A stretch of 64,000 bases of DNA, from assembly GCA_963730585.1 (NCBI GenBank), contig CAVSSL010000011.1, positions 434,001-498,000 of the forward strand, in the 5' to 3' direction. Shown in pieces: positions 22,424-31,192 of this stretch; within the stretch, counting starts at the first letter, position 1, and each line of letters opens with the position of its first letter. The stretch comes from Pedococcus_A sp963730585 (GTDB lineage: Bacteria; Actinomycetota; Actinomycetes; Actinomycetales; Dermatophilaceae). Under the pieces are notes generated by a model. It searched no databases and had not been told where the DNA came from. It worked only from the letters and a program-made list of their open reading frames with translations. The translations under genes were made by a program, and so were the position numbers.

Positions 22424-23149
22424 TCAGGCGTCGCCGCCGAGGTAGGCCGCCTTGACCGCCGGGTCGGCGGCCAGCTCGGCGCCGGTGCCCTCGCGGACGA
22501 TCTCACCGGTCTCGAGGATGTAGGCGCGGTGGGCCCGCTTGAGCGCCTGCGCGGCGTTCTGCTCGACAAGGAGCACCGTGGTGCCCTGCTCGTTGATCTC
22601 CGTGATGATGTCGAAGATCTGCTGGATCAGCTTGGGGGCCAGGCCCATCGACGGCTCGTCCAGGAGCAGCAGCTTGGGGTTCGCCATGAGCGCCCGCCCG
22701 ATGGCCAGCATCTGCTGCTCGCCACCGGACATCGTGCCGGCGATCTGGGACCGGCGTTCCGCCAGGCGCGGGAAGAGCCCGAAGACACGGTCGCGGTCCT
22801 CGTTGATCTTCGGCGTCTTGCGGTCCTTGCGGGCGTAGGCCCCCATGTCGAGGTTCTCGGTGACCGTCATGCCGACGAAGCAGCCGCGGCCCTCGGGGGA
22901 CTGCGCGATGCCGAGCACGGGCCGCTCGTGGGCGGGCATGGCGGTGATGTCCTTGCCCTGGAAGCGGATCGACCCCAGGCGCACCGGGCGCAGGCCCGAC
23001 ACGGTCTTCATGGTGGTGGTCTTCCCGGCGCCGTTGGCGCCGATGAGCGTGACGATCTCGCCCTCGTCGACCGTGAACGAGATGTTGCGGATGGCCTCGA
23101 TGCGCCCGTAGTTGACGCAGAGGTCGTCAACCTCAAGAAGCACTCTCAT
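22424..23149 (-). CDS. livF: Branched-chain amino acid ABC transporter, ATP-binding protein LivF
   Basis: 241 aa. Walker A is GANGAGKTT, the signature MSGGEQQMLAIGRAL and Walker B LLLLDEPSMGLAP. LivF is one of two ATPases of the high-affinity branched-chain amino acid importer. ATG 23149 is used; a GTG at 23143 has better spacing to GGGAG and is possible. It overlaps the end of livG by 17 bases and is the last gene of the operon before the terminator at 22349-22409. Confidence 0.92.
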   Translation of the reverse strand: MRVLLEVDDLCVNYGRIEAIRNISFTVDEGEIVTLIGANGAGKTTTMKTVSGLRPVRLGSIRFQGKDITAMPAHERPVLGIAQSPEGRGCFVGMTVTENLDMGAYARKDRKTPKINEDRDRVFGLFPRLAERRSQIAGTMSGGEQQMLAIGRALMANPKLLLLDEPSMGLAPKLIQQIFDIITEINEQGTTVLLVEQNAAQALKRAHRAYILETGEIVREGTGAELAADPAVKAAYLGGDA

Positions 23150-24038
23150 CAACTCCCAGGTAGGCCGCGATGACGGCGGGGTTGTCGCGGATCTCGGCGG
23201 GCAGGCCCTCGGCGATCTTCTTGCCGAACTCCAGCACCACGATGCGGTCGGTGACCCCCATGACCAGCTTCATGTCGTGCTCGATGAGCAGCACCGTGTA
23301 GCCCTGCTCGCGGATGGTCTGGATCAGCTCCATGAGCCTGACCTTCTCCGCCGGGTTGAAGCCCGCGGCCGGCTCGTCGAGGCACAGCAGCTTCGGGTTG
23401 GTCGCCAGCGCCCGGGCGATCTCGAGCCGGCGCTGGTCGCCGTAGGGCAGGTTGCGGGCCAGCTCGTCGGCCCGGCGCTCCAGGCCCATGAACTTGAGCA
23501 GCTCCTGGGCGCGGTGCATGCCCTCCGCCTCCTCGGCCCGGTGTTTCGGCAGCCGCAGCAGGGCCGAGCCGATGCCGGTGGAGTGGTGGGCGTCGGCCCC
23601 GACCAGCACGTTCTCCAGGGCCGTCATGTTGTGGAACAGGCGGATGTTCTGGAAGGTGCGGGCGATCCCCAGCTTGGTGATCTCGAACTTCTTGCGCCGC
23701 CCCAGCGGCTCGCCCATGAAGCGGACCCCGCCCGACGTGGGCTGGTAGACGCCGGTCATGACGTTGAAGCACGTGGTCTTGCCGGCGCCGTTCGGCCCGA
23801 TCAGCCCGAGGATCTCCCCAGTGTTGATGTGGAACGAGACGCCGTCGAGGGCCGTGACACCACCGAAGCGCAGCGTGACGTCGTCGACCTCGAGCATCTT
23901 GCCCTTCGGGAGGTGGGCGACCTCCTCCACGCTGATGTCGACGGAGGTGTCGGGCATCTCCACCACGTCCTCCGGGCGTCCGGTGCCGAGGGGACCGTCG
24001 TGACGGGGCTCAGGAGCCTCAGGTGTGGTCTCAGGCAT
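23133..24038 (-). CDS. livG: Branched-chain amino acid ABC transporter, ATP-binding protein LivG
   Basis: 301 aa. An unusual N-terminal extension of about 65 residues, rich in Pro, Glu and Asp, precedes the ATPase domain. Walker A is GPNGAGKTT; the signature region is LPYGDQRRLEIARAL and Walker B LLCLDEPAAG, with the LivG-type long loop containing RTFQNIRLF. ATG 24038 has GGAGGG seven bases upstream. It overlaps the end of livM by eight bases. It pairs with LivF on the cytoplasmic side of LivHM. Confidence 0.92.
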   Translation of the reverse strand: MPETTPEAPEPRHDGPLGTGRPEDVVEMPDTSVDISVEEVAHLPKGKMLEVDDVTLRFGGVTALDGVSFHINTGEILGLIGPNGAGKTTCFNVMTGVYQPTSGGVRFMGEPLGRRKKFEITKLGIARTFQNIRLFHNMTALENVLVGADAHHSTGIGSALLRLPKHRAEEAEGMHRAQELLKFMGLERRADELARNLPYGDQRRLEIARALATNPKLLCLDEPAAGFNPAEKVRLMELIQTIREQGYTVLLIEHDMKLVMGVTDRIVVLEFGKKIAEGLPAEIRDNPAVIAAYLGVDESAS

Positions 24039-25161
24039 GGGCGGTTCCCTCCTCAAAGATCTCGGCTTCCTCTTCCTCGGCCTGCTTCGCACGGACGCTG
24101 CGCTTGGGTGGCAGCAGGCCCTGCGGGCGGAAGATGGCCAGGGCCATCAGGGCCAGGCCGAAGAGCAGGTACCGGCCGTCGGCGAGGAAACGGAACTTCT
24201 CCGGCAGCCAGATCAGCAGCACGGCGGCCGAGACGACGCCCCAGCGGTTGCCCTGGCCACCGACGACGACCATCGCCACGAAGAGCACCGAGTAGATGAT
24301 CGAGAAGTTGTCGGGGTTGATGAACCCCTGACGGGTGGCGAACAGCGCGCCCGACAGGCCGCCGATGGCTGCGCCGGTGGCGAAGGCCAGCAGCTTGAAG
24401 CGGAACGTCGGCACGCCCATGAGCTCGGCGGCGTCCTCGTCCTCACGGGTGGCCTCCCAGGCCCGGCCCACGCGCGAGTTCTGCATGAGCCAGTCGAGGA
24501 AGAGCACGATGAGCACGAGGGTGAGCGCGAGCCAGTAGTAGGGCACCGCGTCGACGACGGTGAACTCGAGGAAGGTCGTGGTGGTCTCGAGGTCGACGAA
24601 GGCCGTCAGGCCCTGCCAGGTGATGTGCGGGATCTCGAAGATCGCCCAGCTCGGGGGCGACGGGATGTTCGCGATGCCGGAGGCGCCACCGAGCCACTCG
24701 GTGTTGAGCAGCACGAGGCGAATGATCTCGCCGAACCCGAGGGTCACGATCGCGAGGTAGTCGCCGCGCACCCGCAGTGTCGGTGCACCGAGGAGCACAC
24801 CGGACACGAGGGTGACAGCCATCGCCAGCGCGAAGCAGAGGAGCAGCGGCACCTTGGCGTGCGCGGAGCTCAGCACACCGACGGTGAAAGCACCGACGGC
24901 GAAGAAGCCGACGTAGCCGAGGTCGAGCAGCCCGGCGTAACCGATGACGATGTTGAGGCCGATCGCCACGAGCGAGTACATCGCGCACGAGAAGAGCACG
25001 GACGCGAAGTCAGAGTCGGTCGTCGTGATGAGCGGTGGGTTGATGATCGGCAGCAGGTAGACCAGCAGGACCAGCAGCGCCCAGAGGGCGATCTGGGCCC
25101 ACTTGGGGAGCTTGCCGAGCCGGACGCGGATCGAGTGGAAGAAGCTGCGGATGGCGGTCAT
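24031..25161 (-). CDS. livM: Branched-chain amino acid ABC transporter, permease LivM
   Basis: 376 aa with about ten predicted membrane helices. The conserved NIVIGYAGLLDLGYVGFFAVGA segment and the GRAWEATREDEDAAELMGV loop, which contacts the ATPase, mark LivM. The C terminus is an acidic Glu-rich tail. ATG 25161 overlaps the stop of livH by four bases (ATGA). Together with LivH it makes the membrane channel. Confidence 0.92.
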   Translation of the reverse strand: MTAIRSFFHSIRVRLGKLPKWAQIALWALLVLLVYLLPIINPPLITTTDSDFASVLFSCAMYSLVAIGLNIVIGYAGLLDLGYVGFFAVGAFTVGVLSSAHAKVPLLLCFALAMAVTLVSGVLLGAPTLRVRGDYLAIVTLGFGEIIRLVLLNTEWLGGASGIANIPSPPSWAIFEIPHITWQGLTAFVDLETTTTFLEFTVVDAVPYYWLALTLVLIVLFLDWLMQNSRVGRAWEATREDEDAAELMGVPTFRFKLLAFATGAAIGGLSGALFATRQGFINPDNFSIIYSVLFVAMVVVGGQGNRWGVVSAAVLLIWLPEKFRFLADGRYLLFGLALMALAIFRPQGLLPPKRSVRAKQAEEEEAEIFEEGTAHA

Positions 25162-26141
25162 GCGCGTGCCTTCCCGAGGGACTCGCCGAGCAGGCCCGTC
25201 GGCCTGAAGAGCAGGATGACGATGAGGAGGACGAAGGCGACGACGTCCTTCCACTCGGTGCCGAAGATCGCCGAGCCGTAGTTCTCGGCGACGCCGAGGA
25301 CGAACCCACCGAGGAGCGCGCCGCGCAGGTTGCCGATGCCGCCGAGGACGGCGGCGGTGAACGCCTTGACGCCGAGGATGAAGCCGGCGTTGTAGCGGGT
25401 CACACCGATCTTGAGCAGGTAGAGCATGGCGGCGCCGCCGGCCATGATCCCGCCGATGAGGAACGTGATGCGGATGACGCGGTCGCGGTTGACGCCCATC
25501 AGTGCGGCGGACTCGGGGTCCTGGGCCACGGCCCGGATGCCACGGCCGAGCCGGGAGCGGCGCATGAACTGGTCGAGCACGACCATCATGACGAGCGCGG
25601 AGACGATCACCAGGATGTCGATGTTCGTCACGTTGTAGTTGAACACCGGGAAGACCGGCTCGGCGTCGATGAGCCGGGGCAGGGGCAGGTTCTCGCGGGG
25701 GCGTCCGACGTACTCGTTCAGACCGGTGATGCCCAGGGTCGAGAACGGCTTGTCGCGCAGGCCCATGGCCTCCGACAGCACGAACGAGGCGCCGATGGCC
25801 GAGATGAGCGCGATCAGCGGCGGGGAGTTGCGCTTGCGCAGGGGGCGGTAGGCGAAGAACTCCAGGCCCACGGCGATGAGGCCCGACACCGCCATGGCGG
25901 CCGCGAAGCCGAGGAGGAGCAGGCCGACGACACCGAACCCCGTGGCTCCCGTGGCGCCGACGGCCATGAGGACCCACACGGCGGCGAAGGAGCCCCACAT
26001 GAAGACCTCGGAGTGGGCGAAGTTGATGAGGCGGAGCACGCCGTAGACGAGGGTGTAGCCGAGGGCCACGAGCGCGTAGACCGCGCCGATGGCCAGACCG
26101 GTGATCGTCAGCGCCCAGAACTGGTTGACCAGCAGATCCAT
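25158..26141 (-). CDS. livH: Branched-chain amino acid ABC transporter, permease LivH
   Basis: 327 aa with about eight helices. GAVYALVALGYTLVYGVLRLINFAHSE near the N terminus and the RAVAQDPESAALMGVN loop are LivH signatures. ATG 26141 is preceded by GGAGGT (CGGAGGTCAC ATG). It is the first gene after the hairpin that separates the binding-protein gene from the rest, so it may be expressed less than livK. Confidence 0.92.
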   Translation of the reverse strand: MDLLVNQFWALTITGLAIGAVYALVALGYTLVYGVLRLINFAHSEVFMWGSFAAVWVLMAVGATGATGFGVVGLLLLGFAAAMAVSGLIAVGLEFFAYRPLRKRNSPPLIALISAIGASFVLSEAMGLRDKPFSTLGITGLNEYVGRPRENLPLPRLIDAEPVFPVFNYNVTNIDILVIVSALVMMVVLDQFMRRSRLGRGIRAVAQDPESAALMGVNRDRVIRITFLIGGIMAGGAAMLYLLKIGVTRYNAGFILGVKAFTAAVLGGIGNLRGALLGGFVLGVAENYGSAIFGTEWKDVVAFVLLIVILLFRPTGLLGESLGKARA

Positions 26142-26202
26142 GTGACCTCCGTTGGGGGGCGGGCAGCGCCGAGGGTGGGGACGGCTACCCGAACGGGAAC
26201 AC

Positions 26203-26247
26203 GGTAGCGGCCAGGACCCTGCTCAACGGAGGATCCTGGCCGCTACC
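26203..26247 (-). terminator. Hairpin between livK and livH
   Basis: A 14-bp stem (26203-26216 with 26234-26247) lies between the binding-protein gene and the permease gene. It probably ends part of the transcripts or protects the livK message, giving more binding protein than transporter. Confidence 0.65.
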
Positions 26248-26253
26248 TGTCGA

Positions 26254-27390
26254 CTACTTGACTTCCTGGTCCGGAACGATCTTCCCGCCCTCGACCTTGT
26301 AGGCCCAGACGGTGACCTCGGCCGGCTCGCCCTTGTCGTCGAACTTGACCTGCTTCGTCACGCCCTTCTCGTCGTAGGACTTGATGAAGGCGTTCATGTC
26401 GTCGGACGAGGTCTTGCCCGCCTTGATCCCAGCGAGGAAGACGTTGGCCGCGTCGTAGGCCTCGGCGGAGTAGGTCGCCGGCGGGGAACCGTAGGCCTTC
26501 TCGAAGGCGGACGAGAACTCGGCGGCCTCGTCCGGGGGCAGGCAGGGGCAGGTGATGATGGCACCCTCGGCGGCGCTGCCGGCCGCCTTGATGTAGCCGT
26601 CGTCCTTGACGCCGTCGGCGGCGACGAACGTGCCCTTGTAGCCCGCCGACCGCAGCTGCTTGGTGAGCAGCGCGGCCTCGGCGTAGTAGCCGCCGAAGAA
26701 GACGGCCGGTGCCTTGGACGCGACGACCTTCGTGACGGTGCCCGAGAAGTCGGTCTGCTTCTGCTGCACGGCGTCGCTGCCGGCCACCTGGCCGCCGAGG
26801 TCCTTGCGGACGATGTCCGCGAGGCCCTTGCCGTACTCGGAGGAGTCGTCGATGACGAAGGCCTTCTCGGCCTTGAGGATGTCCTTGATGTACTTCGCAG
26901 CCGCCGGGCCCTGGGTGTTGTCGTTGCCGAGGATGCGGTGGAAGGTCTTCCAGCCGTTCTCCGACAGCCCCGGGTTGGTCGCGGAGGCCGAGATGATGTT
27001 GAGGCCAGCCTTGTCGAAGATCGGGTCGGCAGCCTTCGACTCACCGGAGAAGGCCGGGCCCACGACGCCGACCAGCTTCTTGTCGGTGACGGCCTTCTGG
27101 GCCAGGCCCGGCGCGACCGAGGGGTCACCCTGGCTGTCGAAGGTCACCAGGGTGACCTTGCAGTCCGCGTTCTTCTCGTTGTACTGGTTGATCGCCAGCT
27201 CGGCGCCGTTCTTGATGTTGACGCCGAGGTTGGCGGCGTCACCGGTGAGGGCCCCGAAGAAACCGATCTTGAGGTCGCACGCCTTGTCACCACCAGCGTT
27301 GTCGGTGGCGCCGCCGGTGGTACCACCACAGGCACTCAGCGCGAATGCGGCCGCCACGACGGGCGCGCCAATCTTGATCAGGGAACGCAA
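26254..27390 (-). CDS. livK: Branched-chain amino acid ABC transporter, substrate-binding lipoprotein
   Basis: 378 aa. A signal peptide with the lipobox LSAC (residues about 16-20) predicts a lipid-anchored binding protein. The mature part has the two-lobe LivJ/LivK fold, starting IGFFGALTGDAANLG, with VGVVGPAFSGESKAADPI in the first lobe. TTG 27390 is chosen because AGGAGG lies four to five bases upstream and the signal peptide starts there; a longer frame to 27537 lacks support. It captures branched-chain amino acids or related ligands for LivHMGF. Confidence 0.9.
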   Translation of the reverse strand: MRSLIKIGAPVVAAAFALSACGGTTGGATDNAGGDKACDLKIGFFGALTGDAANLGVNIKNGAELAINQYNEKNADCKVTLVTFDSQGDPSVAPGLAQKAVTDKKLVGVVGPAFSGESKAADPIFDKAGLNIISASATNPGLSENGWKTFHRILGNDNTQGPAAAKYIKDILKAEKAFVIDDSSEYGKGLADIVRKDLGGQVAGSDAVQQKQTDFSGTVTKVVASKAPAVFFGGYYAEAALLTKQLRSAGYKGTFVAADGVKDDGYIKAAGSAAEGAIITCPCLPPDEAAEFSSAFEKAYGSPPATYSAEAYDAANVFLAGIKAGKTSSDDMNAFIKSYDEKGVTKQVKFDDKGEPAEVTVWAYKVEGGKIVPDQEVK

Positions 27391-27459
27391 GACTCCTCCT
27401 GAAGTCACTCGGGTGCGCACCACGCAGCACACACTGGGCACCCCGCGGGGGGTGTCTGA

Positions 27460-27489
27460 ACAGTAGACACACACCCACTCCCGCGTTAA
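27460..27489 (-). promoter_or_regulatory. Possible livK promoter
   Basis: On the minus strand TTAACG (27484-27489) and TACTGT (27460-27465) are 18 bases apart. The leader would be about 60 nt. Confidence 0.35.
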
Positions 27490-27532
27490 GCACTCGGCGG
27501 CTTTTGGTGACCGTGTCGTTACCCGGGCGGTC

Positions 27533-27583
27533 GTCACGGCACCGTCACACCCCTCGTCACACCCCTCGTCACGGCCCGTTCAC
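27533..27583. repeat. Helically phased GTCAC boxes
   Basis: GTCAC occurs at 27533, 27544, 27556 and 27568, spacings of 11, 12 and 12 bases, with GTTCAC at 27578. Two of the units form a perfect 12-bp direct repeat. The spacing of about one helical turn suggests a multi-subunit regulator binding site. Confidence 0.5.
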
Positions 27584-27720
27584 GGCTCTGTCGCGACGCC
27601 TTCATGCCCCCGGGCACGGCGCCGTGACGGCGTGGTCACAGGGCCCGTTCAGGTTGGCCGCGGCATACTCGCGGGACCAGCGTCCGCGGGGCGCCCCCGA
27701 ACGAAAGGTGTGTTCCGCCC

Positions 27721-28215
27721 ATGGCAGGCATGACAGACGGCATCACCGACGGCGTGGACGGCTCCCCGGGCGGGCAGGAGCAGTCCGGACACTCCTGCTG
27801 CGGCCGGCGCGCGCTGCTGGTGTCGGCGGGACTGGCCGGCGGCGCGGTGGCCCTGACCGCGTGCGGCGCAGCCGAGGACATCGCCAGCGATGCCGCGTCC
27901 AGCGCCGGCGCCGCCGCCTCGAGCGCCCTCAAGGAGGCGGTCTCGAAGGCGACGGTTCCGGTGGGCGGTGGCAAGGTCCTCGCCGACCAGAAGGTCGTCA
28001 TCACCCAGCCGACCGAGGGTGACTTCAAGGCGTTCACCGCGGTGTGCACCCACCAGGGCTGCGTCGTCTCCAGCGTCTCCGGTGGCACGATCAACTGCGC
28101 ATGCCACGGCAGCAAGTTCGACATCGCCACCGGTGAGGTGAAGCAGGGACCGGCAACCAAGCCCCTGCCACGCAAGACGGTCTCGGTGAGCGGGGACGGC
28201 ATCACCATCTCCTGA
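27721..28215 (+). CDS. Rieske [2Fe-2S] protein, Tat-exported lipoprotein type
   Basis: 164 aa. The N terminus has CGRRALL (twin arginine) followed by a hydrophobic stretch and LTAC, a lipobox, so it is probably exported folded by Tat and lipid-anchored. The C-terminal Rieske domain has CTHQGC (Cys about 109) and CACHGSKFD, the two Cys and two His ligands. An Ala/Ser-rich linker separates the two. It is too small to be the Rieske subunit of a bc1 complex. The redox partner is unknown. ATG 27721 or 27730 may be the start; AAAGG lies 12 bases before 27721. Confidence 0.85.
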   Translation: MAGMTDGITDGVDGSPGGQEQSGHSCCGRRALLVSAGLAGGAVALTACGAAEDIASDAASSAGAAASSALKEAVSKATVPVGGGKVLADQKVVITQPTEGDFKAFTAVCTHQGCVVSSVSGGTINCACHGSKFDIATGEVKQGPATKPLPRKTVSVSGDGITIS

Positions 28216-28272
28216 GCGCAGCGGGGCCTGCTGAGGGGGACAGGCCGTGCGAGCGACGTCGGACCCGGCTCC

Positions 28273-28278
28273 TAGAGT
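28273..28278 (+). promoter_or_regulatory. -10 box, leaderless start of uvrC
   Basis: TAGAGT ends six bases before GTG 28285; no ribosome binding site is present. Confidence 0.55.
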
Positions 28279-28284
28279 GGGGAC

Positions 28285-30294
28285 GTGGCTGATCCGTCGA
28301 CCTACCGTCCCGCGCCGGGCGAGATCCCGGTCGACCCGGGGGTCTACCGGTTCCGCGACCGGGACGGTCGGGTCGTCTACGTCGGCAAGGCCAAGTCGCT
28401 GCGGCCGAGGCTGTCGTCGTACTTCCAGGACATCAGCGCGCTGCACCCCCGTACGGCGACGATGGTCACGACGGCGGCCAGCGTCGAGTGGACCGTGGTG
28501 TCGACCGAGGTCGAGGCGCTGCAGCTCGAGTACTCCTGGATCAAGGAGTTCGACCCACGCTTCAACGTCAAGTACCGCGACGACAAGTCCTACCCCTACC
28601 TCGCGGTGACGCTGGGCGACGAGTTCCCCCGCGCGCAGGTCATGCGGGGGGCCAAGCGCAAGGGCACTCGCTACTTCGGTCCGTACGCGCACGCCTGGGC
28701 GATCCGGGAGACCCTCGACCTGATGCTGCGGGTCTTCCCCATGCGCACCTGCTCCTCCGGGGTGTTCAAGCGGGCCGGGCAGGTGGGCCGGCCGTGCCTG
28801 CTCGGGTACATCGACAAGTGCTCGGCACCCTGCGTGGGGCGGGTGAGCCCCGAGGAGCACCAGGCCATCGCCGAGGACTTCTGCGACTTCATGGCCGGCA
28901 ACACCACCAAGTTCGTCAAGCGCCTCGAGAAGCGCATGCAGGAGGCGTCAGCGTCGCTGGAGTTCGAGCAGGCGGCCCGGCTGCGCGACGACATCGGGGC
29001 CCTCAACAAGGCGCTGGAGAAGTCGGCCGTCGTGCTCGGCGACGGGACCGACGCCGATGTGTTCGCCCTCGCCGACGACGAGCTCGAGGCGGCCGTCCAG
29101 GTGTTCCACGTCCGCGGGGGCCGGGTCCGCGGCCAGCGGGGATGGGTGGCCGAGAAGGACGCCGAGTCGGTGCCGGAGATCGTCGAGCACCTGCTCCAGC
29201 AGGTCTACGGCGGCGAGTCGGGGGAGGGTGTGCCGCGCGAGGTGCTGGTGCCCGTGTTGCCGCCCGACCTCGAGGCGGTGGTGCAGTGGCTCTCGGGCCT
29301 CCGGGGGTCGCAGGTGCAGCTGCGGGTGCCCCAGCGTGGGGACAAGCGGACCCTGATGGAGACGGTGAGGCGCAACGCCGAGCAGTCCCTGGCGCGCCAC
29401 AAGCTGGCCCGGGCCGGGGACCTGACCGCCCGCAGCCAGGCGTTGCAGGAGCTGCAGGAGACGCTGGACCTGCCCGACGCGCCGTTGCGCGTCGAGTGCT
29501 TCGACGTGAGCCACGTGCAGGGGACCCAGGTCGTGGCGTCCATGGTGGTCTTCGAGGACGGCCTGGCCCGCAAGTCGGAGTACCGCCGGTTCATCGTCCG
29601 GGGGGCCACCGAGGGCGGCACCGTCGACGACACCGCGGCCATGCACGAGGTGCTCACCCGCCGGTTCCAGCGCTACCTCGAGGACCGCGACCAGGCTTCC
29701 GACATCGAGCTCGGCCCGGACCGCGAGAACGGCAACGGGGTGGGGGAGCGGGTCGACCCCGACACCGGCCGCCCGAAGCGGTTCGCCTACCCGCCCAACC
29801 TCGTGGTCGTCGACGGCGGCCTGCCCCAGGTCAACGCTGCGCGGGCGGCGCTCGACGCCCTCGGCGTCGATGACGTCGCCGTCGTCGGGCTGGCCAAGCG
29901 GCTCGAGGAGGTCTGGGTGCCCGGGCAGGACTTCCCCGTGATCCTGCCCCGCACCAGCGAGGGGTTGTACCTGCTGCAGCGCGTGCGCGACGAGGCGCAC
30001 CGTTTCGCCATCACCTTCCACCGCCAGCGCCGGTCCAAGGCCATGACCGCGAGCGCGCTCGACGGCATACCGGGTCTGGGGGAGGCCAAGCGGAAGGCGC
30101 TGCTGCGCCACTTCGGCTCGGTGAAGAAGGTCCGGGCCGCCAGCGTGGAGGATCTTCAGGCGGTTTCCGGCATCGGACCTGCGCTGGCGAGCACGATTGC
30201 GGCACAGTTGTCCCAAACATCCCCCGCCGCACCTGCGGTGAACCTCATGACCGGCGAGGTCATGGACGACGACGAGGAGCAGCCGAGTGCCTGA
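28285..30294 (+). CDS. uvrC: Excinuclease ABC subunit C
   Basis: 669 aa. The GIY-YIG nuclease domain is at the N terminus (GVYRFRD, then VVYVGKAKSLR), a UVR domain at about 213-248 (ASLEFEQAARLRDD), the RNase H-like C-terminal nuclease domain with VECFDVSHVQGT and VVDGGLPQV, and tandem helix-hairpin-helix motifs at the end (IPGLGEAKRKALL and VSGIGPALA). UvrC makes both cuts in nucleotide excision repair. Its stop overlaps the GTG start of rapZ, so it heads the uvrC-rapZ-yvcK unit conserved in actinobacteria. Confidence 0.97.
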   Translation: MADPSTYRPAPGEIPVDPGVYRFRDRDGRVVYVGKAKSLRPRLSSYFQDISALHPRTATMVTTAASVEWTVVSTEVEALQLEYSWIKEFDPRFNVKYRDDKSYPYLAVTLGDEFPRAQVMRGAKRKGTRYFGPYAHAWAIRETLDLMLRVFPMRTCSSGVFKRAGQVGRPCLLGYIDKCSAPCVGRVSPEEHQAIAEDFCDFMAGNTTKFVKRLEKRMQEASASLEFEQAARLRDDIGALNKALEKSAVVLGDGTDADVFALADDELEAAVQVFHVRGGRVRGQRGWVAEKDAESVPEIVEHLLQQVYGGESGEGVPREVLVPVLPPDLEAVVQWLSGLRGSQVQLRVPQRGDKRTLMETVRRNAEQSLARHKLARAGDLTARSQALQELQETLDLPDAPLRVECFDVSHVQGTQVVASMVVFEDGLARKSEYRRFIVRGATEGGTVDDTAAMHEVLTRRFQRYLEDRDQASDIELGPDRENGNGVGERVDPDTGRPKRFAYPPNLVVVDGGLPQVNAARAALDALGVDDVAVVGLAKRLEEVWVPGQDFPVILPRTSEGLYLLQRVRDEAHRFAITFHRQRRSKAMTASALDGIPGLGEAKRKALLRHFGSVKKVRAASVEDLQAVSGIGPALASTIAAQLSQTSPAAPAVNLMTGEVMDDDEEQPSA

Positions 30295-31192
30295 GGCAGT
30301 GGCCGAGCCCGCCCAGCCCACCCCGCCCCGCCTGGAGCTCGTCATCGTCACCGGCATGAGCGGCGCCGGGCGGAGCACCGCGGCCGACGTGCTCGAGGAC
30401 TCCGGCTGGTACGTCGTCGACAACCTGCCGCCCCACCTCCTCGTGCCGCTGACCGAGCTCGCCTCGACGGCCGAGCGCACCACCCCGATCACCCGGATCG
30501 CGGCGGTCGTCGACGTGCGGGCCCGTGGGTTCTTCACCCACCTGCAGCAGTCGCTGGCCGAGCTGCGCGAGCGCGGCTGGCAGCCCAACCTCGTCTTCCT
30601 CGACGCGACCGACGAGGCGCTGGTGCGCCGGTTCGAGAGCGTTCGGCGTCCGCACCCGCTGCAGGGCGAGGGGCGCCTGCTCGACGGCATCGTGCGCGAG
30701 CGGGACCTGCTCCAGGACCTGCGCGCCGACGCCCAGGTCGTCATCGACACCTCCGGCCTCAACGTGCACCAGCTCGCCAAGAAGGTGACCCAGGTCTTCG
30801 CCGCGCCGGGCGGCCCCAAGGTGCGCATCGCGCTGATGTCCTTCGGGTTCAAGTACGGCGTGCCCCTCGACGCCGACTTCGTCTTCGACATGCGCTTCCT
30901 GCCGAACCCGTTCTGGATCCCGGAGCTGCGCAACTTCAACGGCAAGGACGCTCCCGTCGCCGAGTTCGTCATGGGTCAGGAGGGTGCGCCGGAGTTCATC
31001 GACCGGGTGGTCGACCTCATGCGCCCGGTGACCGCCGGCTACATCCGCGAGGGACGCCGCTACGTGACCATCGCCGTCGGCTGCACGGGCGGCAAGCACC
31101 GCTCCGTGGCGGTCTCCGAGGCGCTGGCGCTGGCGCTCAGCTCGAGCGACGTCGCCACCTTCGTCGTGCACCGCGACCTGGGGCAGGAGTGA
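30287..31192 (+). CDS. rapZ: RNase adapter RapZ family nucleotide-binding protein
   Basis: 301 aa. The N-terminal P-loop is GMSGAGRS, with Arg in place of the usual Lys, a variant I know from actinobacterial members. The C-terminal domain has the RapZ motifs FGFKYG, DMRFLPNP and VGCTGGKHRSVAV. In E. coli RapZ binds amino-sugar phosphate and guides RNase E; the actinobacterial role is less clear. GTG 30287 overlaps the end of uvrC and its stop overlaps the start of yvcK. Confidence 0.93.
   Translation: MPEAVAEPAQPTPPRLELVIVTGMSGAGRSTAADVLEDSGWYVVDNLPPHLLVPLTELASTAERTTPITRIAAVVDVRARGFFTHLQQSLAELRERGWQPNLVFLDATDEALVRRFESVRRPHPLQGEGRLLDGIVRERDLLQDLRADAQVVIDTSGLNVHQLAKKVTQVFAAPGGPKVRIALMSFGFKYGVPLDADFVFDMRFLPNPFWIPELRNFNGKDAPVAEFVMGQEGAPEFIDRVVDLMRPVTAGYIREGRRYVTIAVGCTGGKHRSVAVSEALALALSSSDVATFVVHRDLGQE

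Larger units (their letters stand above)
27391..27720. other. Intergenic region between livK and the Rieske gene
   Basis: 330 bases without a gene. It holds the likely livK promoter, four GTCAC boxes at helical spacing, two copies of a 12-bp direct repeat (27543-27566) and a GTATGCCG octamer (27661-27668). No RNA gene was recognised. Confidence 0.6.

Noticed and set aside
27543..27566. Two 12-bp direct repeats as a CRISPR remnant or satellite
   Set aside because: Only two units, no spacers; they fit better as part of the phased GTCAC boxes.
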